The notes under the pieces were generated by a model that made no database searches, was not told the origin of the DNA, and saw only the letters and a list, made by a program, of their open reading frames with translations. Below are positions 11,816 through 20,686 of a stretch of 64,000 bases of DNA, piece after piece (the stretch's first letter is position 1; every line of letters starts with the position of its first letter). The stretch is from Nocardia niwae NBRC 108934 = DSM 45340. GTDB lineage: Bacteria > Actinomycetota > Actinomycetes > Mycobacteriales > Mycobacteriaceae. Location of the stretch: contig NZ_BDCK01000020.1 in NCBI RefSeq assembly GCF_001613465.1, positions 62,001 to 126,000 on the forward strand. The letters run 5' to 3'. The translations under genes and the position numbers were made by a program.

Positions 11816-12427
11816 TCAGCGGACGAAGTAGATCGTGGCGAACAGCCCGATCCACACGATGTCGACGAAGTGCCAGTAGTAGGAGACGACGATCGCCGCG
11901 GTGGCCTGTGCGGGGGTGAACTTGCTGACCTTGGTGCGCAGCAGCAGGAACACGAACGCGATCAGACCGCCGATGACGTGCAGACCGTGGAAGCCGGTGG
12001 TGATGTAGAACACCGAGCCGTAGGAGCTGCTGGAGATCGACGTGCCCTCGTGCACCAGGTTCATGTATTCGTAGCCCTGGCCGCCGACGAAGAACGCGCC
12101 CATGATCAGCGTGACGACGTACCAGCGGCGCAGGCCGAACACGTCGCCCTTCTCCGCGGCGAACACGCCCATCTGGCAGGTGAACGACGACGCGACCAGC
12201 ACGGCCGTGACCGGCACGGCGAGCTTCAGGTTCAGTTCGGTCGGCTCCGGCGGCCAGTTACCGTGCGCCTGGGCGCGGGCGACGAAGTACATCGCGAACA
12301 GGCCGGCGAAGAACATCAGCTCGCTCGACAGCCAGATGATGGTACCGACGCTGACCATGTTGGGCCGGTTCAGCGAATGCACACGCTGGGTAATGGCCGA
12401 TCCTGGGGTCCCTACTGCGGTCGTCAC
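11816..12427 (-). CDS. ctaE: Cytochrome c oxidase subunit III
   Basis: A 203-residue five-helix subunit III of the aa3-type oxidase, the same length as M. tuberculosis CtaE and highly similar from [14 protein letters not shown] onward. The conserved glutamate and histidine residues lie in [14 protein letters not shown] and [12 protein letters not shown], and the protein ends in [18 protein letters not shown]. The GTG at 12427 gives the family N-terminus; the frame continues open upstream without similarity. I see no convincing Shine-Dalgarno, only a C-rich stretch, so this could be a near-leaderless message. It heads the ctaE-qcrCAB cluster, placing terminal oxidase and bc1 subunits together. 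Confidence 0.95.
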   Translation of the reverse strand: MTTAVGTPGSAITQRVHSLNRPNMVSVGTIIWLSSELMFFAGLFAMYFVARAQAHGNWPPEPTELNLKLAVPVTAVLVASSFTCQMGVFAAEKGDVFGLRRWYVVTLIMGAFFVGGQGYEYMNLVHEGTSISSSSYGSVFYITTGFHGLHVIGGLIAFVFLLLRTKVSKFTPAQATAAIVVSYYWHFVDIVWIGLFATIYFVR

Positions 12428-12625
12428 GGGGGTAAGTATGACTCGTCGTAGTACGACGGCCGTAGCCGGGTACGAAACTGGTTCCTCCGTGTCGGAAAAC
12501 CCAGGGAACGACAGGCTCTGGACCAGGCGGGGGCCTCGGGGCGAGCGGTGCGCGCGACGCTGGAACGGGTCGCGCGCGGACGAACGCCCGGCCAGCATGA
12601 CAGGCGAGGGTAAGGAGAAGCTGAG

Positions 12626-13039
12626 ATGAACGTGTGGCGGCGGCTGTGGCGGCGGGAGCGGACCCCTGTCCTGGACCCGGACCGAGCCGATCTGATCGTG
12701 GTCGCGTCCGGCTTCGACGACGCGGAGGCCTGCTCGGCCGCGCTGGCGCGCGCTACCGCACTGACGCCGGACGCGCCCGCCGTGCTGCGCCACCACCTGC
12801 GCATCCCGCCCCGGCACGTGCAGACCGTCTGCGCGATCGCCGCGCAGGACGGCTACTCCCCCGCGCCGCAGGTCGGCGGCCCGGGCGCCGACGCACTCGA
12901 AACGGTGATCCTGCGGCGCGTCCAACTGCTCGACGCCCTGCACTGCTCCCAGGAGCGCTCCCGCATGGCCGGTCTGGCCCAGCGTCACGACGGCATCGCC
13001 GACGGCTGGGACGCCCTGCAGCCGGGACCGCAGGCATAA
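12626..13039 (+). CDS. Conserved hypothetical protein
   Basis: A 137-residue basic-start protein ([15 protein letters not shown]) that I do not recognise. AAGGAGA sits eight bases upstream of the ATG, and codon use is typical of the neighbourhood, so it is probably expressed. There is no signal peptide or membrane helix. The middle ([20 protein letters not shown]) could be a small alpha/beta domain of the kind that handles paired residues such as an ACT-like fold, but this is only an impression. It is divergent from ctaE by about 200 bp and is followed after 68 bp by trpD on the same strand. Confidence 0.6.
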   Translation: MNVWRRLWRRERTPVLDPDRADLIVVASGFDDAEACSAALARATALTPDAPAVLRHHLRIPPRHVQTVCAIAAQDGYSPAPQVGGPGADALETVILRRVQLLDALHCSQERSRMAGLAQRHDGIADGWDALQPGPQA

Positions 13040-13107
13040 CCGGTCGCGCACTAGGCTGCAGGCAACCAAACTGGTGCGGGAAACCAGTGTGACGGGAGAA
13101 GTGTGGA

Positions 13108-14169
13108 ATGAGCGTGCGCAGCTGGCCCCAGGTGCTCGGAACCCTCGCCGACGGTGGCGACCTGGCCGCGGACGACACAGCGTGGGCGATGAACGAGATC
13201 ATGTCCGACAACGCCACCCCCGCCCAGATCGCCGCGTTCGGCGTCGCCATGAAGATCAAGGGCCCGACGCCCGCCGAGCTGACCGGCCTGGCCACGGGCA
13301 TGCTCGAGCACGCCCGGCTGGTCCGCATCGACGGCGACGCGGTCGACATCGTCGGCACCGGCGGTGACCGCTCCGGCTCGGTGAACATCTCCACCATGTC
13401 CTCGATCGTGGTCGCCGCGGCCGGGGTTCCCGTGGTCAAGCACGGCAACCGGGCCGCGTCGTCCAAGAGCGGCGGCGCCGACGTGCTGGAAGCGCTGGGC
13501 GTCAAGCTGGCGCTCGGTCCCGAGAGTGTGGCGCGCTGCGTGCGGGAAGCGGGCATCGGTTTCTGCTTCGCGGCCGTATTCCATCCCGCCCTGCGATACG
13601 CCGGTGCGGCACGCAGCCAGATCGGCATCCCGACCGTCTTCAACGTGCTGGGACCGCTGACCAACCCCGCGCAGCCGCGCGCCGGGCTGGTCGGCTGCGC
13701 GTTCGCCGACCTGCTGCCCGTGATCGCGGGCGTTTTCGCCGAGCGCGGCGCGAGCGCGCTGGTGGTGCGCGGCAACGACGGCTTGGACGAGATCACCACC
13801 TCCGACACCACCGAGGCCTGGATCGTCTCGGGCGGACGGACCCGCAAGACCACCATCGACCCCACCCGCATCGGCATCCCCCGGGTGGATCTGGACGCGC
13901 TGCGCGGCGGCGACGCCGAGGTGAACGCGGGTGTGGCCCGCGACGTGTTCGCGGGTAACGGTGGCGCGGTCCGCGACGCGGTGCTGCTGAATTCGGCCGC
14001 CGCGATCGTGGCCTACGACTGGTCGCGCGGCGCGGGCGATCCGGACGCCGACCTGCACGCGGCGCTCGCCGCGGGCATCGAGCGCGCCGCCGCGGCGATC
14101 GACACCGGTGCCGCCACCGCGCTGCTGGAGCGCTGGGCGAAGCTGACGCAGACCCTCGGCGACAGCTGA
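13108..14169 (+). CDS. trpD: Anthranilate phosphoribosyltransferase
   Basis: A 353-residue enzyme of tryptophan synthesis that transfers the phosphoribosyl group from PRPP to anthranilate. The PRPP loop is seen as [17 protein letters not shown] (residues about 80-96). The Lys/His/Asn block [21 protein letters not shown] and the magnesium-binding DGLDEIT are also present. The ATG at 13108 has GGGAGA eight bases upstream. As in mycobacteria, trpD stands apart from the other trp genes and next to ctaE and the DnaQ/UvrC-like gene. The next pathway step, phosphoribosylanthranilate isomerisation, is normally done by PriA in this order; a TrpF-like gene lies at 26372. Confidence 0.96.
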   Translation: MSVRSWPQVLGTLADGGDLAADDTAWAMNEIMSDNATPAQIAAFGVAMKIKGPTPAELTGLATGMLEHARLVRIDGDAVDIVGTGGDRSGSVNISTMSSIVVAAAGVPVVKHGNRAASSKSGGADVLEALGVKLALGPESVARCVREAGIGFCFAAVFHPALRYAGAARSQIGIPTVFNVLGPLTNPAQPRAGLVGCAFADLLPVIAGVFAERGASALVVRGNDGLDEITTSDTTEAWIVSGGRTRKTTIDPTRIGIPRVDLDALRGGDAEVNAGVARDVFAGNGGAVRDAVLLNSAAAIVAYDWSRGAGDPDADLHAALAAGIERAAAAIDTGAATALLERWAKLTQTLGDS

Positions 14170-14311
14170 GGCGGGCCACCGCCGACACGCTGACCTGAAC
14201 GGAGGCCCTGATCGGGCCGGGCGCGGCCGGTAACGTCGAGCGGGCAATCCGGCGCATGCCGAGTTTCGCCGGGCACCGCGCCGACCGGTTCGACCGACGA
14301 GGAGCACAGCC

Positions 14312-14596
14312 ATGCGACCCACTGTCCCGGCGCTACTCGCCGTCCCCGCCGCCGTGAGCATCATCGCCGCCCCAGGGGCGAATGCGGCCGAAGGCGCGTT
14401 GTTCGCCGACGGCGTCGTCTACGAGGATCCGGTGGGCTGCGTCGAGGTCGGCGACGGGTCCGACGTGGAGATCCGCAACCGCACCGACGTCGTCGTACAC
14501 CTGCACGACGCGCCGGGATGCTCCGGCGACGTCGTCGCGCTCGCGCCGAACGACGCCGCCTACTTCGCGGTGCGCAGCGTCCGGATCGAGGACTGA
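14312..14596 (+). CDS. Small secreted protein
   Basis: A 94-residue protein with a clear signal peptide (MRPTVPALLAVPAAVSIIAA) and a probable cleavage after PGANA, leaving about 70 residues. The mature part is acidic with two cysteines (GCVEVGDGS and APGCSGDVV, about 36 residues apart), probably a disulfide. Overall it resembles the small secreted beta-rich proteins common in Nocardia, with no assigned role. GAGGAG sits seven bases before the ATG. It converges on the AsnC-domain gene with a 6-bp gap. Confidence 0.7.
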   Translation: MRPTVPALLAVPAAVSIIAAPGANAAEGALFADGVVYEDPVGCVEVGDGSDVEIRNRTDVVVHLHDAPGCSGDVVALAPNDAAYFAVRSVRIED

Positions 14597-14602
14597 GCGG
14601 GA

Positions 14603-14878
14603 CTACTCGCCCAGCGAGAACCCGGCCTCCACTTCGGCGCGCGAGTACGACTTGAACGCGATGTGCGTCGTGGTGCGCTCGACACCCGGTGTCTTGTCGA
14701 TCCGGCCGGTCACCACCTCGGCGATCTGCTCGTGGTCGCGCACCCGCACGATCGCGATCAAGTCCACGTCGCCGGCACAGGAGTAGACCTCGGCGACGCC
14801 CTCGGTGTCCGCGACCGCCTGCGCGGTCTCGGGAATGCGGCCGTTGTCGGCGTGGATCAAGACGATCGCGGTAATCAT
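14603..14878 (-). CDS. Lrp/AsnC ligand-binding (RAM) domain protein without HTH
   Basis: A 91-residue stand-alone RAM/ACT-like domain. It runs from MITAIVLIHADNGRIPETA through CAGDVDLIAIVRVRDHEQ to the conserved end VERTTTHIAFKSYS. The DNA-binding half of Lrp-type regulators is absent, so it probably oligomerises and binds a small molecule or another Lrp protein rather than DNA itself. It begins 6 bp downstream of the DnaQ/UvrC-like gene stop on the same strand and is probably co-transcribed with it. The ligand is unknown; amino acids are typical for the family. Confidence 0.85.
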   Translation of the reverse strand: MITAIVLIHADNGRIPETAQAVADTEGVAEVYSCAGDVDLIAIVRVRDHEQIAEVVTGRIDKTPGVERTTTHIAFKSYSRAEVEAGFSLGE

Positions 14879-14883
14879 GACGC

Positions 14884-16710
14884 TCAGCCTAAGCGGTCGA
14901 GATAGCCCTGCTCGGTCGGTTGCGCGCGGACCGCCGCGTCGGCCAGTTCCGCCCAGCCCAGCCATCGCGCCGCGCCGAACAGCGGCTCGTGATACCCGTC
15001 GGTGGTCCGCACGATCCGCACCCCGGGCCGGGCCAGCCAGCGGGCGATCAATGCCACCTCTTCCGGTGCGGCGCCGCGCAGCGGCGGGGCGTCGTCGCCC
15101 GCGGTCCTCTCGCCGGATCCCCCGATCGGCGCCGCGCTCTGTGGAAGCGGATCCTCGGTGTGCGCGAAAACCCCTGTCGGCACGACGGTTTCGGCGGAGG
15201 CCACGATCTGTTCCACGATGGGCATCGGCGGCGTACCGCGTGGCGCGGTGCCCGAACCGGCCAGGCGGCCGTACCGGATGACGGCGAACTCCCACCCGCC
15301 GTCACCGTCCGGGTGCGCGGCGATCAGTTCGGCGATGCGGGCCACGGCGGCCAGGCGTTGCATCCGGTGAAGCGCGCGCACCACCCGCGCCGCCCGGTCA
15401 CGCAGCCGCGCGGCGGCCTCGAACTGCTCTGCCCGCGAATGGATTTCGATGCGATCGAGCATGTTCCGGATCGGCGCGTCGCCGCGCCCCGCGAACAACG
15501 CGCGCACGAGCTCGGCCGCGGGGGCGTACTCCGTCATGGTCGACGGTCGTCCGCCGGAGCCCGCCGGACACCCGCCGACGAGGGCGGGCGGGCACTCGTG
15601 CACCGCCCGCCGGGACAGCCGGGTAGTACAGGTCCGCAGGCCGGTGAATTCGGCGATGATCACGCCGAGATCGGCGGCGTCGTTGCGGGAGTGGAACGGC
15701 CCCAGCGCATTCCCACCGGCCTCGCGCACCACCGAGAACCGGGGGAACGGCTCGTCGGTGAGGGTGAGCCACCAGGCCCGCTTCGGGAATTTCGACCGGC
15801 GGTTGTAGGGCGGAGTGTGCGCCACCAGCAGCCGCAGTTCGCGGACCCCGGCCTCCAGCGCGTGCGCGCACACCACGTGATCGACCCGCGTCGCCAGCGA
15901 CACCATCTCCTTCATCCGGCCACGGGTCTCCGAACCGGTGAAGTAGTTGCGGACGCGGCGGCGCAAGTTCACGGCCGTCCCTATATATAGGGCTTCTTCG
16001 GTGGGACCGCGGAACAGATACACCCCCGGAGCGGCGGGGAGATCCGCCGCGAGGACACGTTTCGAGCGCTGCCGGGGCGTGACGTCGGGAAGATAGTCGA
16101 GCAGTTCGGTGAGACTGTGCACGCCTTGGTTGCCCACTCGGCCGATCAGCGCGTGCAATACGTCGACGGTCGCACGGGCGTCGTCCAATGCGCGGTGGGT
16201 GGGTTGCGTGGAGGCGCCGAGCAGCCGGGCCAGCGAACTCAGCCGGACGGAGGGAGCCTCATCGCGCCCGAGCACGCGCCGTGCCAGTTTCACGGTGCAC
16301 AGCACCTGCGCCGGTGGCCACGGGGTGTCGCACTGCGCCGCGGCGGCGCGCAGGAAGGCCATGTCGAATCGGGCGTTGTGCGCCACCAGCACCGCGCCCG
16401 CCGCGAATTCCAGGAAGCCGGGCAGCACCGCCTCGATGCGCGGCGCGGCGTACACCATCGCGGTGGTGATGCCGGTGACGTGCACGATCGCGGGTGGGAT
16501 CGTCCGCCCGGGGTTGACCAGCGTCGCGAACTCGCCCAGCACCTCCCCACCGCGCACCTTCACGGCGCCGATCTCGGTGATGCCGTCGGCCCCGGGGCTG
16601 GTCCCGGTGGTCTCCAAGTCCACGACCACGAATGTCGTGTCGTACAGGGGGGTGTCGAGCTCGTCGAAAGCCAGCTGCTGGGCGGGCGGGCGCGGCGCGG
16701 GGGCGGACAC
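14884..16710 (-). CDS. DEDDh exonuclease fused to UvrC-like GIY-YIG domain (Rv2191-like)
   Basis: A 608-residue hybrid. Residues about 20-190 are a DnaQ/epsilon-type 3'-5' exonuclease: [17 protein letters not shown] holds the first D-x-[14 protein letters not shown] motif II, and [15 protein letters not shown] the His/Asp of motif III. Residues about 220-300 are a GIY-YIG endonuclease domain (PGVYLFRG...[18 protein letters not shown]), as in the N-terminal half of UvrC. A UvrB-contact-like region follows ([15 protein letters not shown]). M. tuberculosis Rv2191 has the same architecture. A DNA repair role is likely but its substrate is unknown. I chose the GTG at 16710, just before APAPRPP; a start at 16782 is possible, as neither has a clear ribosome site. 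Confidence 0.88.
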   Translation of the reverse strand: MSAPAPRPPAQQLAFDELDTPLYDTTFVVVDLETTGTSPGADGITEIGAVKVRGGEVLGEFATLVNPGRTIPPAIVHVTGITTAMVYAAPRIEAVLPGFLEFAAGAVLVAHNARFDMAFLRAAAAQCDTPWPPAQVLCTVKLARRVLGRDEAPSVRLSSLARLLGASTQPTHRALDDARATVDVLHALIGRVGNQGVHSLTELLDYLPDVTPRQRSKRVLAADLPAAPGVYLFRGPTEEALYIGTAVNLRRRVRNYFTGSETRGRMKEMVSLATRVDHVVCAHALEAGVRELRLLVAHTPPYNRRSKFPKRAWWLTLTDEPFPRFSVVREAGGNALGPFHSRNDAADLGVIIAEFTGLRTCTTRLSRRAVHECPPALVGGCPAGSGGRPSTMTEYAPAAELVRALFAGRGDAPIRNMLDRIEIHSRAEQFEAAARLRDRAARVVRALHRMQRLAAVARIAELIAAHPDGDGGWEFAVIRYGRLAGSGTAPRGTPPMPIVEQIVASAETVVPTGVFAHTEDPLPQSAAPIGGSGERTAGDDAPPLRGAAPEEVALIARWLARPGVRIVRTTDGYHEPLFGAARWLGWAELADAAVRAQPTEQGYLDRLG

Positions 16711-17305
16711 GGCGTGCAGCGTAGGGCCACGGTCCGACAGGAACCGGGCGCGCGGACACGACACGAAATGTCCGAATGACACCGTGGGGATTCGAGGGCG
16801 GTACCCGGGAAATGATCTAGAAATGCGATAAAGAGAGCCAGATCACAAAAGGTCGATAACTGTATCAAACATTGCCGCGAGTCCGGCAAAAGGCGACAGT
16901 CGCGCCCCGGGCAGTTCGACAGGCCCCGGCTCTACAGTGTACGAACAGGCGTCCATATCGGAGTCTACGTCTGATTTCTAGCATTTACCTGGGAAAACGA
17001 GCCTCGAGTCCACCTCGCGGCGCCAGCCGGTATCGACCGGTTCTTCCATCCGTCGAAACCCACCCGATCGTGGGAATACTCAGCCGTTATCTGTTCGTGA
17101 TTCGATGGGACATATCTCACACCGATTCGCCGGTGAAATTGTTGAGCGACCGCATTTCGCTTTGCCGACGCTTTACAAATCACCGTGATGTCTTCGTAAC
17201 CTTTTCGAGACCTCACGGAGTCCGCCGCGCCGACCGGTGCGGCGCCGACGAAGTCCGCGGCACCACCGGGTGCGGCGTCGTGAGGCAGATTGGGAGTACC
17301 GCATC
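16711..17305. other. Long intergenic region between divergent repair and cell-wall genes
   Basis: About 595 bp without a convincing gene (or 520 bp if the longer start at 16782 is used). It is visibly lower in GC than its flanks between 16780 and 17200, with AT-rich patches (AAAGAGAGCCAGATCACAAA near 16831). The only element I can name is the conserved motif at 17195-17213 described separately. It probably holds the promoter of the NlpC/P60 gene and a long untranslated leader. No riboswitch signature was recognised. Confidence 0.5.
17195..17213 (+). promoter_or_regulatory. Direct-repeat motif upstream of first NlpC/P60 gene
   Basis: CGTAACCTTTTCGAGACCT lies about 95 bp before the ATG at 17306. 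It contains GTAACC and a degenerate second copy, GAGACC, 11 bp later, one helical turn. The same 19-mer with three mismatches precedes the second NlpC/P60 gene at 17969. GTAAC-type direct repeats resemble published MtrA sites at wall-hydrolase genes, so MtrA control is a reasonable inference. Confidence 0.5.
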
Positions 17306-17875
17306 ATGACGACCAACGCCGTCAAGCGTCACGCACAGCGCGCTGTTGCCGCCGGGGCCGTCGGCGCTGCCACCGTCGGCGCGTTCCTGCTGCCCGCAGC
17401 CCCCGCGTCGGCCCAGCCGGTGACCATCCCCGGCGTGGGGACCTTCGAGGTCCCGAACGAAGTCCCGGTGCCGCCGGGTCTGCCGGGCCTCGAACTGCCC
17501 GGTCCGGCTCCCCTCCCCTTCGCCGCACCCAAGAGCTCCGGCGACATCGCCCTGGACGCCGCGCTGAGCAAGGTCGGCTCGCCGTACGTCTACGGCGCCG
17601 CGGGCCCCAACTCGTTCGACTGCTCCGGACTGGTCCAGTGGTCCTACCGCCAGGCGGGCGTGGAACTGCCCCGCACCAGCGGCGCGCAGCTCGCCGCGGG
17701 CAGCCCGGTCTCCTTGGACGACCTGCGGCCGGGCGACCTCGTCTCCTTCTACGGCGGCAGCCACTCCGGCCTCTACGCCGGTGACGGCAACGTCGTGCAC
17801 GCGTCCACCTCGGGCCAGCCCGTGAAGGTGGCGCCCATCTCCTCGATGCCGGTCGCAGGCGCTCGCCGCTTCTGA
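17306..17875 (+). CDS. Secreted NlpC/P60 peptidoglycan endopeptidase
   Basis: A 189-residue exported hydrolase. The signal peptide is MTTNAVKRHAQRAVAAGAVG with cleavage around PASA/QP. A Pro/Leu-rich linker (PPGLPGLELPGPAPLP) follows, then an NlpC/P60 domain from about residue 85. The catalytic cysteine is C106 in FDCSGLVQW and the histidine is H153 in SHSGLYAG, with a later His in VVHAS. Such enzymes cut the D-glutamyl-diaminopimelate bond in stem peptides during growth and division. It lacks a coiled-coil and resembles short RipD/RipB-like proteins. The second family member follows 220 bp downstream, separated by a hairpin, and shares its upstream motif. Confidence 0.9.
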   Translation: MTTNAVKRHAQRAVAAGAVGAATVGAFLLPAAPASAQPVTIPGVGTFEVPNEVPVPPGLPGLELPGPAPLPFAAPKSSGDIALDAALSKVGSPYVYGAAGPNSFDCSGLVQWSYRQAGVELPRTSGAQLAAGSPVSLDDLRPGDLVSFYGGSHSGLYAGDGNVVHASTSGQPVKVAPISSMPVAGARRF

Positions 17876-17884
17876 GAAGCAGCT

Positions 17885-17914
17885 GGTCGGGCCGCAAAGG
17901 GCCGCGGCCCGACC
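17885..17914 (+). terminator. Hairpin after first NlpC/P60 gene
   Basis: GGTCGGGCC (17885-17893) pairs with GGCCCGACC (17906-17914) around a 12-nt loop, 9 bp after the stop. There is no T-run, so it may be a weak or Rho-assisted terminator. Confidence 0.55.
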
Positions 17915-17968
17915 GCAGGACGGCGCTGTGATCGTTTCGTGCTCTACTGGACACCGACCACGGCGGTT

Positions 17969-17987
17969 CCGTAACCTAACCGAGACC
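17969..17987 (+). promoter_or_regulatory. Second copy of the GTAACC/GAGACC motif
   Basis: CGTAACCTAACCGAGACCT is about 110 bp upstream of the second NlpC/P60 start and is identical at 16 of 19 positions to the motif at 17195. The spacing of the two half-sites (11 bp) is the same. It is probably a shared regulator-binding site for both wall hydrolases. Confidence 0.5.
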
Positions 17988-18095
17988 TTCGACTGACTAC
18001 CCGCGGTTCGCCCGACGCAAACCCCGGGTTCGGCGAAGACCTCTGCGTCGGTTTCACGAGAGATCGCTTCACGAGAGAACGGGGCACCGCGGGCT

Positions 18096-19160
18096 GTGGC
18101 TGAACATCACCGGAGACGGCAGGCCAAACGCCTGATGGGCGGGACGCTGGCAGCCGGAATCCTGGCCGCGGGCCTCTACAGCGGCAGCCCGGCCGGAGCC
18201 GATCCCGTAGCGCTGCCCACCACCGCCACCGAGGCCGTGCAGCGGATGATCGATCTGTCTCATCAGTCGGAGCAGCTCAACCAGCAGGCTCTGGGAGCCG
18301 AAGCCGAGCTGGAGGCGAAGCTCGCCGTCCAGCGTGACGCCGACGCCCGCCTGGCCGCCAGTACCGACCTGGTCGACCGCGCCCGTGACGAGGTGCGCCG
18401 GTACCAGCCGGTCATCGACCGCACCGCGATCGCCGCCTACCAGGGCGCCCGCACCAATCGCCTGTTCGCCGTGCTGGTCAGCGATTCACCGCAGCAACTG
18501 CTGGACCAGATGTCCACGCTGGACGTGGTGTCGGCGCAGACCGCCGAACAGCTCGACCACTACGACAAGGCCACCGCCGCCGCTACCGCGGCCGAATCGG
18601 CGGCCCGCTCCGCCGCCGACGCCGCCCGCTCCGCCGCGCAGAAAGCCGAGGCGGTGCGCATCGATCTGGAACACAAGCGCAGCGATCTCGGCGGCGCCAT
18701 CGCCGAGGTGGTGCAGGCGTGGGGCGCGCTGTCGGCCAAGGACAAGTCGGCCCTCGCCGGATCCCCGTTCCCGCCCGGATTCGACCGCGACAGCCTCCTG
18801 CAGGGTCTCGTTCCCGGCAGCGGCACCAGCGCGCTGGCGGCCGGGCTCACGCGGGTCGGCGACCCCTACGTGTGGGGTGCCACCGGTCCGAACCAGTTCG
18901 ATTGCTCCGGCCTGGTCCAGTGGGCGTTCAAACAGGTCGGCAAGAACGTGCCCCGGACGAGTTCGCAGCAGGCCTCCTACGGCACCCCCGTGGACAAGGA
19001 CGATCTGCAGCCCGGCGACGTCGTGTTCTTCTACTCCGACATCTCGCACGTCGGCATCTACGCGGGCAACGGGCTCATGCTGCACGCCTCCACCTTCGGC
19101 GTCCCCGTCGCGGTCGCACCCATGGGCTCGACGCCGTTCCATTCGGCTCGGCGATACTAG
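18096..19160 (+). CDS. Secreted NlpC/P60 endopeptidase with coiled-coil (Rv2190c/RipC-like)
   Basis: A 354-residue exported peptidoglycan hydrolase. After an N-terminal signal region (to about GSPAGADP) comes a long helical, Ala/Glu-rich coiled-coil (residues about 45-225). Such segments in RipA/RipC interact with FtsX and keep the enzyme inactive. The C-terminal NlpC/P60 domain has the catalytic cysteine C270 in FDCSGLVQW and histidine in SDISHVGIYAG. The order next to the Rv2191-like and pimB genes matches Rv2190c (RipC), which is controlled by FtsEX in mycobacteria. The start is the GTG at 18096, close after a GGGGCACC stretch; the ribosome site is weak. Confidence 0.88.
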   Translation: MAEHHRRRQAKRLMGGTLAAGILAAGLYSGSPAGADPVALPTTATEAVQRMIDLSHQSEQLNQQALGAEAELEAKLAVQRDADARLAASTDLVDRARDEVRRYQPVIDRTAIAAYQGARTNRLFAVLVSDSPQQLLDQMSTLDVVSAQTAEQLDHYDKATAAATAAESAARSAADAARSAAQKAEAVRIDLEHKRSDLGGAIAEVVQAWGALSAKDKSALAGSPFPPGFDRDSLLQGLVPGSGTSALAAGLTRVGDPYVWGATGPNQFDCSGLVQWAFKQVGKNVPRTSSQQASYGTPVDKDDLQPGDVVFFYSDISHVGIYAGNGLMLHASTFGVPVAVAPMGSTPFHSARRY

Positions 19161-19307
19161 AGGCCGTGAGCGAGCCAGCCAGCGGCACCGCACTACCCAC
19201 GACAGCACCGACCAGCGGCGGTCGATCGTGAGCGACCCGCGCGGTCGACGCGGCACCTCCGGCACCGCGCGGCCTTCCGGCGCCGCAGCCCCGACCGGGG
19301 TGCGCCG

Positions 19308-20309
19308 ATGACCGGCTTGCGGAGCCTGCGCGCGTGGTGGTCGGCGCGGCGGCGCTTCGAGTTCTGCCTGACCGTCGCGATGGTGGTGGCGCTCACCGGC
19401 GTGTGCGTGGGGCTGCTCGTGGTGCCGAACACGGTGCTGCCGAAACTGCGGGCCGCGCAACCGGGTGCGGTCGAGGCGGTGGGGCAGGCGGCGGCCGCCG
19501 ATCCGAGGCTGGCCGAGGTGCGCCGCATCGTCGAACCGTTCGGATCGATCATCGCCCGTCAGGTGCCCACCGGCGACGGACAGCGGTCACTGGTCGTCGG
19601 CCATCCCGACCAGCGCATCGAAATCGATGTGCTGGAGCGCGAGCTCGCCGAGGCCACCGCCGCGGTAACCGACGTGTGGGGTCCCGGCTGGGCACAGTCT
19701 GCGCTCGTCGTCGTCGCATCGTCGCCCTCCGAATTCGCCGCGCTGCTGCGTTCGCCCGATCTCCTGCCCGCCGAGGTCGCCGCTGCCTCCATCGCCGATC
19801 CGTTCTCGCCGGGCAGCCGGCCTACCGGGCAGCGTGTCGTCTTCGGTCCCGACACCGGGCGCCGCCTCGACCCCGAGGGCATGGCCACCCTGCTGCGACA
19901 CGAACTCACCCACATCGCCGCGCGCGCCGACACCGTCGACGGCGCCCCGCTGTGGATGCTGGAAGGCTTCGCCGATTACACCGCCCACCATCGCGAGGGT
20001 CAGCGGTTCGCCGACATCGCTCCCACGCTCACCGCGCACGCCCACGCCGGGCGGATTCCCGGCGACCTGCCCACCGACGCCGAGTTCTCCGGTCCCGATG
20101 CTGCCTTCACCTATGAAAGGGCCTGGTCGATCTGCGCTTTCGTCGCCGAGAAATACGACCGCCCGCGTCTGGTCCAGCTCTACCTCCGCGTCGCTGGGGG
20201 CAAGCAGGATCCGGCCACGGAAGACAACATCCTGCGCGAAGTCCTCGGCACCACCCGCGCCGATTTCGTCGACGACTGGCGCGAGTGGCTCCGAGCCCGA
20301 ACCGCATGA
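19308..20309 (+). CDS. Membrane-anchored zinc metallopeptidase (peptidase MA-like)
   Basis: A 333-residue protein with one N-terminal membrane helix (about residues 18-40) and an extracytoplasmic domain. The zinc motif HELTH is at residues 198-202, followed about 17 residues later by WMLEGFADYTA, the usual third-ligand helix of gluzincin-like and MA-family peptidases. The region between the helix and the motif has no family I can name. The substrate is unknown; location after NlpC/P60 genes suggests envelope work. The ATG at 19308 has no strong ribosome site. About 147 bp separate it from the previous gene, with two GTG codons out of frame in between. Confidence 0.75.
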   Translation: MTGLRSLRAWWSARRRFEFCLTVAMVVALTGVCVGLLVVPNTVLPKLRAAQPGAVEAVGQAAAADPRLAEVRRIVEPFGSIIARQVPTGDGQRSLVVGHPDQRIEIDVLERELAEATAAVTDVWGPGWAQSALVVVASSPSEFAALLRSPDLLPAEVAAASIADPFSPGSRPTGQRVVFGPDTGRRLDPEGMATLLRHELTHIAARADTVDGAPLWMLEGFADYTAHHREGQRFADIAPTLTAHAHAGRIPGDLPTDAEFSGPDAAFTYERAWSICAFVAEKYDRPRLVQLYLRVAGGKQDPATEDNILREVLGTTRADFVDDWREWLRARTA

Positions 20310-20686
20310 CCGCATGACCGCATCGGCGTCATAGCTACCGCTGGTCGGTCTGCGCCAGCTGGGACGCACGGCGCAATCGCGACAACGAAGACCCCGGCGG
20401 CCCGATCCCGGCACCGCCCCGGAATCCCGTCCGTCACCGCGGTCGCTCTCACCAACGGCGCCGACAACGTCGGCGTCCACGTCCGGCCTTCCCGACCGCG
20501 ACCCGGCTCGCGTCCGAGCGGCCGTCGCGTTCGACCAGCGCACCTCGACCCCCGATTTCGAGCGACGCCAGACCGAGCATCCGCCGTTCGCGGCCCGGCT
20601 CGCGTGTGCGCACACGCGAGCCATAAGAGGGCCGCGAACCCGCCGCGCCGAAGGCGCGGCAGAACAAACACAGTATTTTGTTGCGC
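20310..20686. other. Intergenic region before pimB, containing a dispersed repeat
   Basis: 377 bp with no convincing gene. Its 3' two-fifths is copy A of the palindromic repeat (20537-20665). The remainder (20310-20536) shows nothing I can name. The pimB promoter is probably between 20660 and 20686, where the sequence turns AT-rich (ACACAGTATTTTGTTG). Confidence 0.6.
20537..20665 (+). repeat. Dispersed palindromic repeat, copy A
   Basis: A 129-bp intergenic element. It contains a perfect 26-bp palindrome (20597-20622), flanked by 11-bp arms GTTCGCGGCCC (20586-20596) and GGGCCGCGAAC (20629-20639), then a separate 8-bp-stem hairpin with a GAA loop (20642-20660). Essentially the same sequence occurs in reverse orientation at 41598-41719, and part of it at 41821-41898. 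It is therefore a repeat family rather than a chance terminator. Confidence 0.85.
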
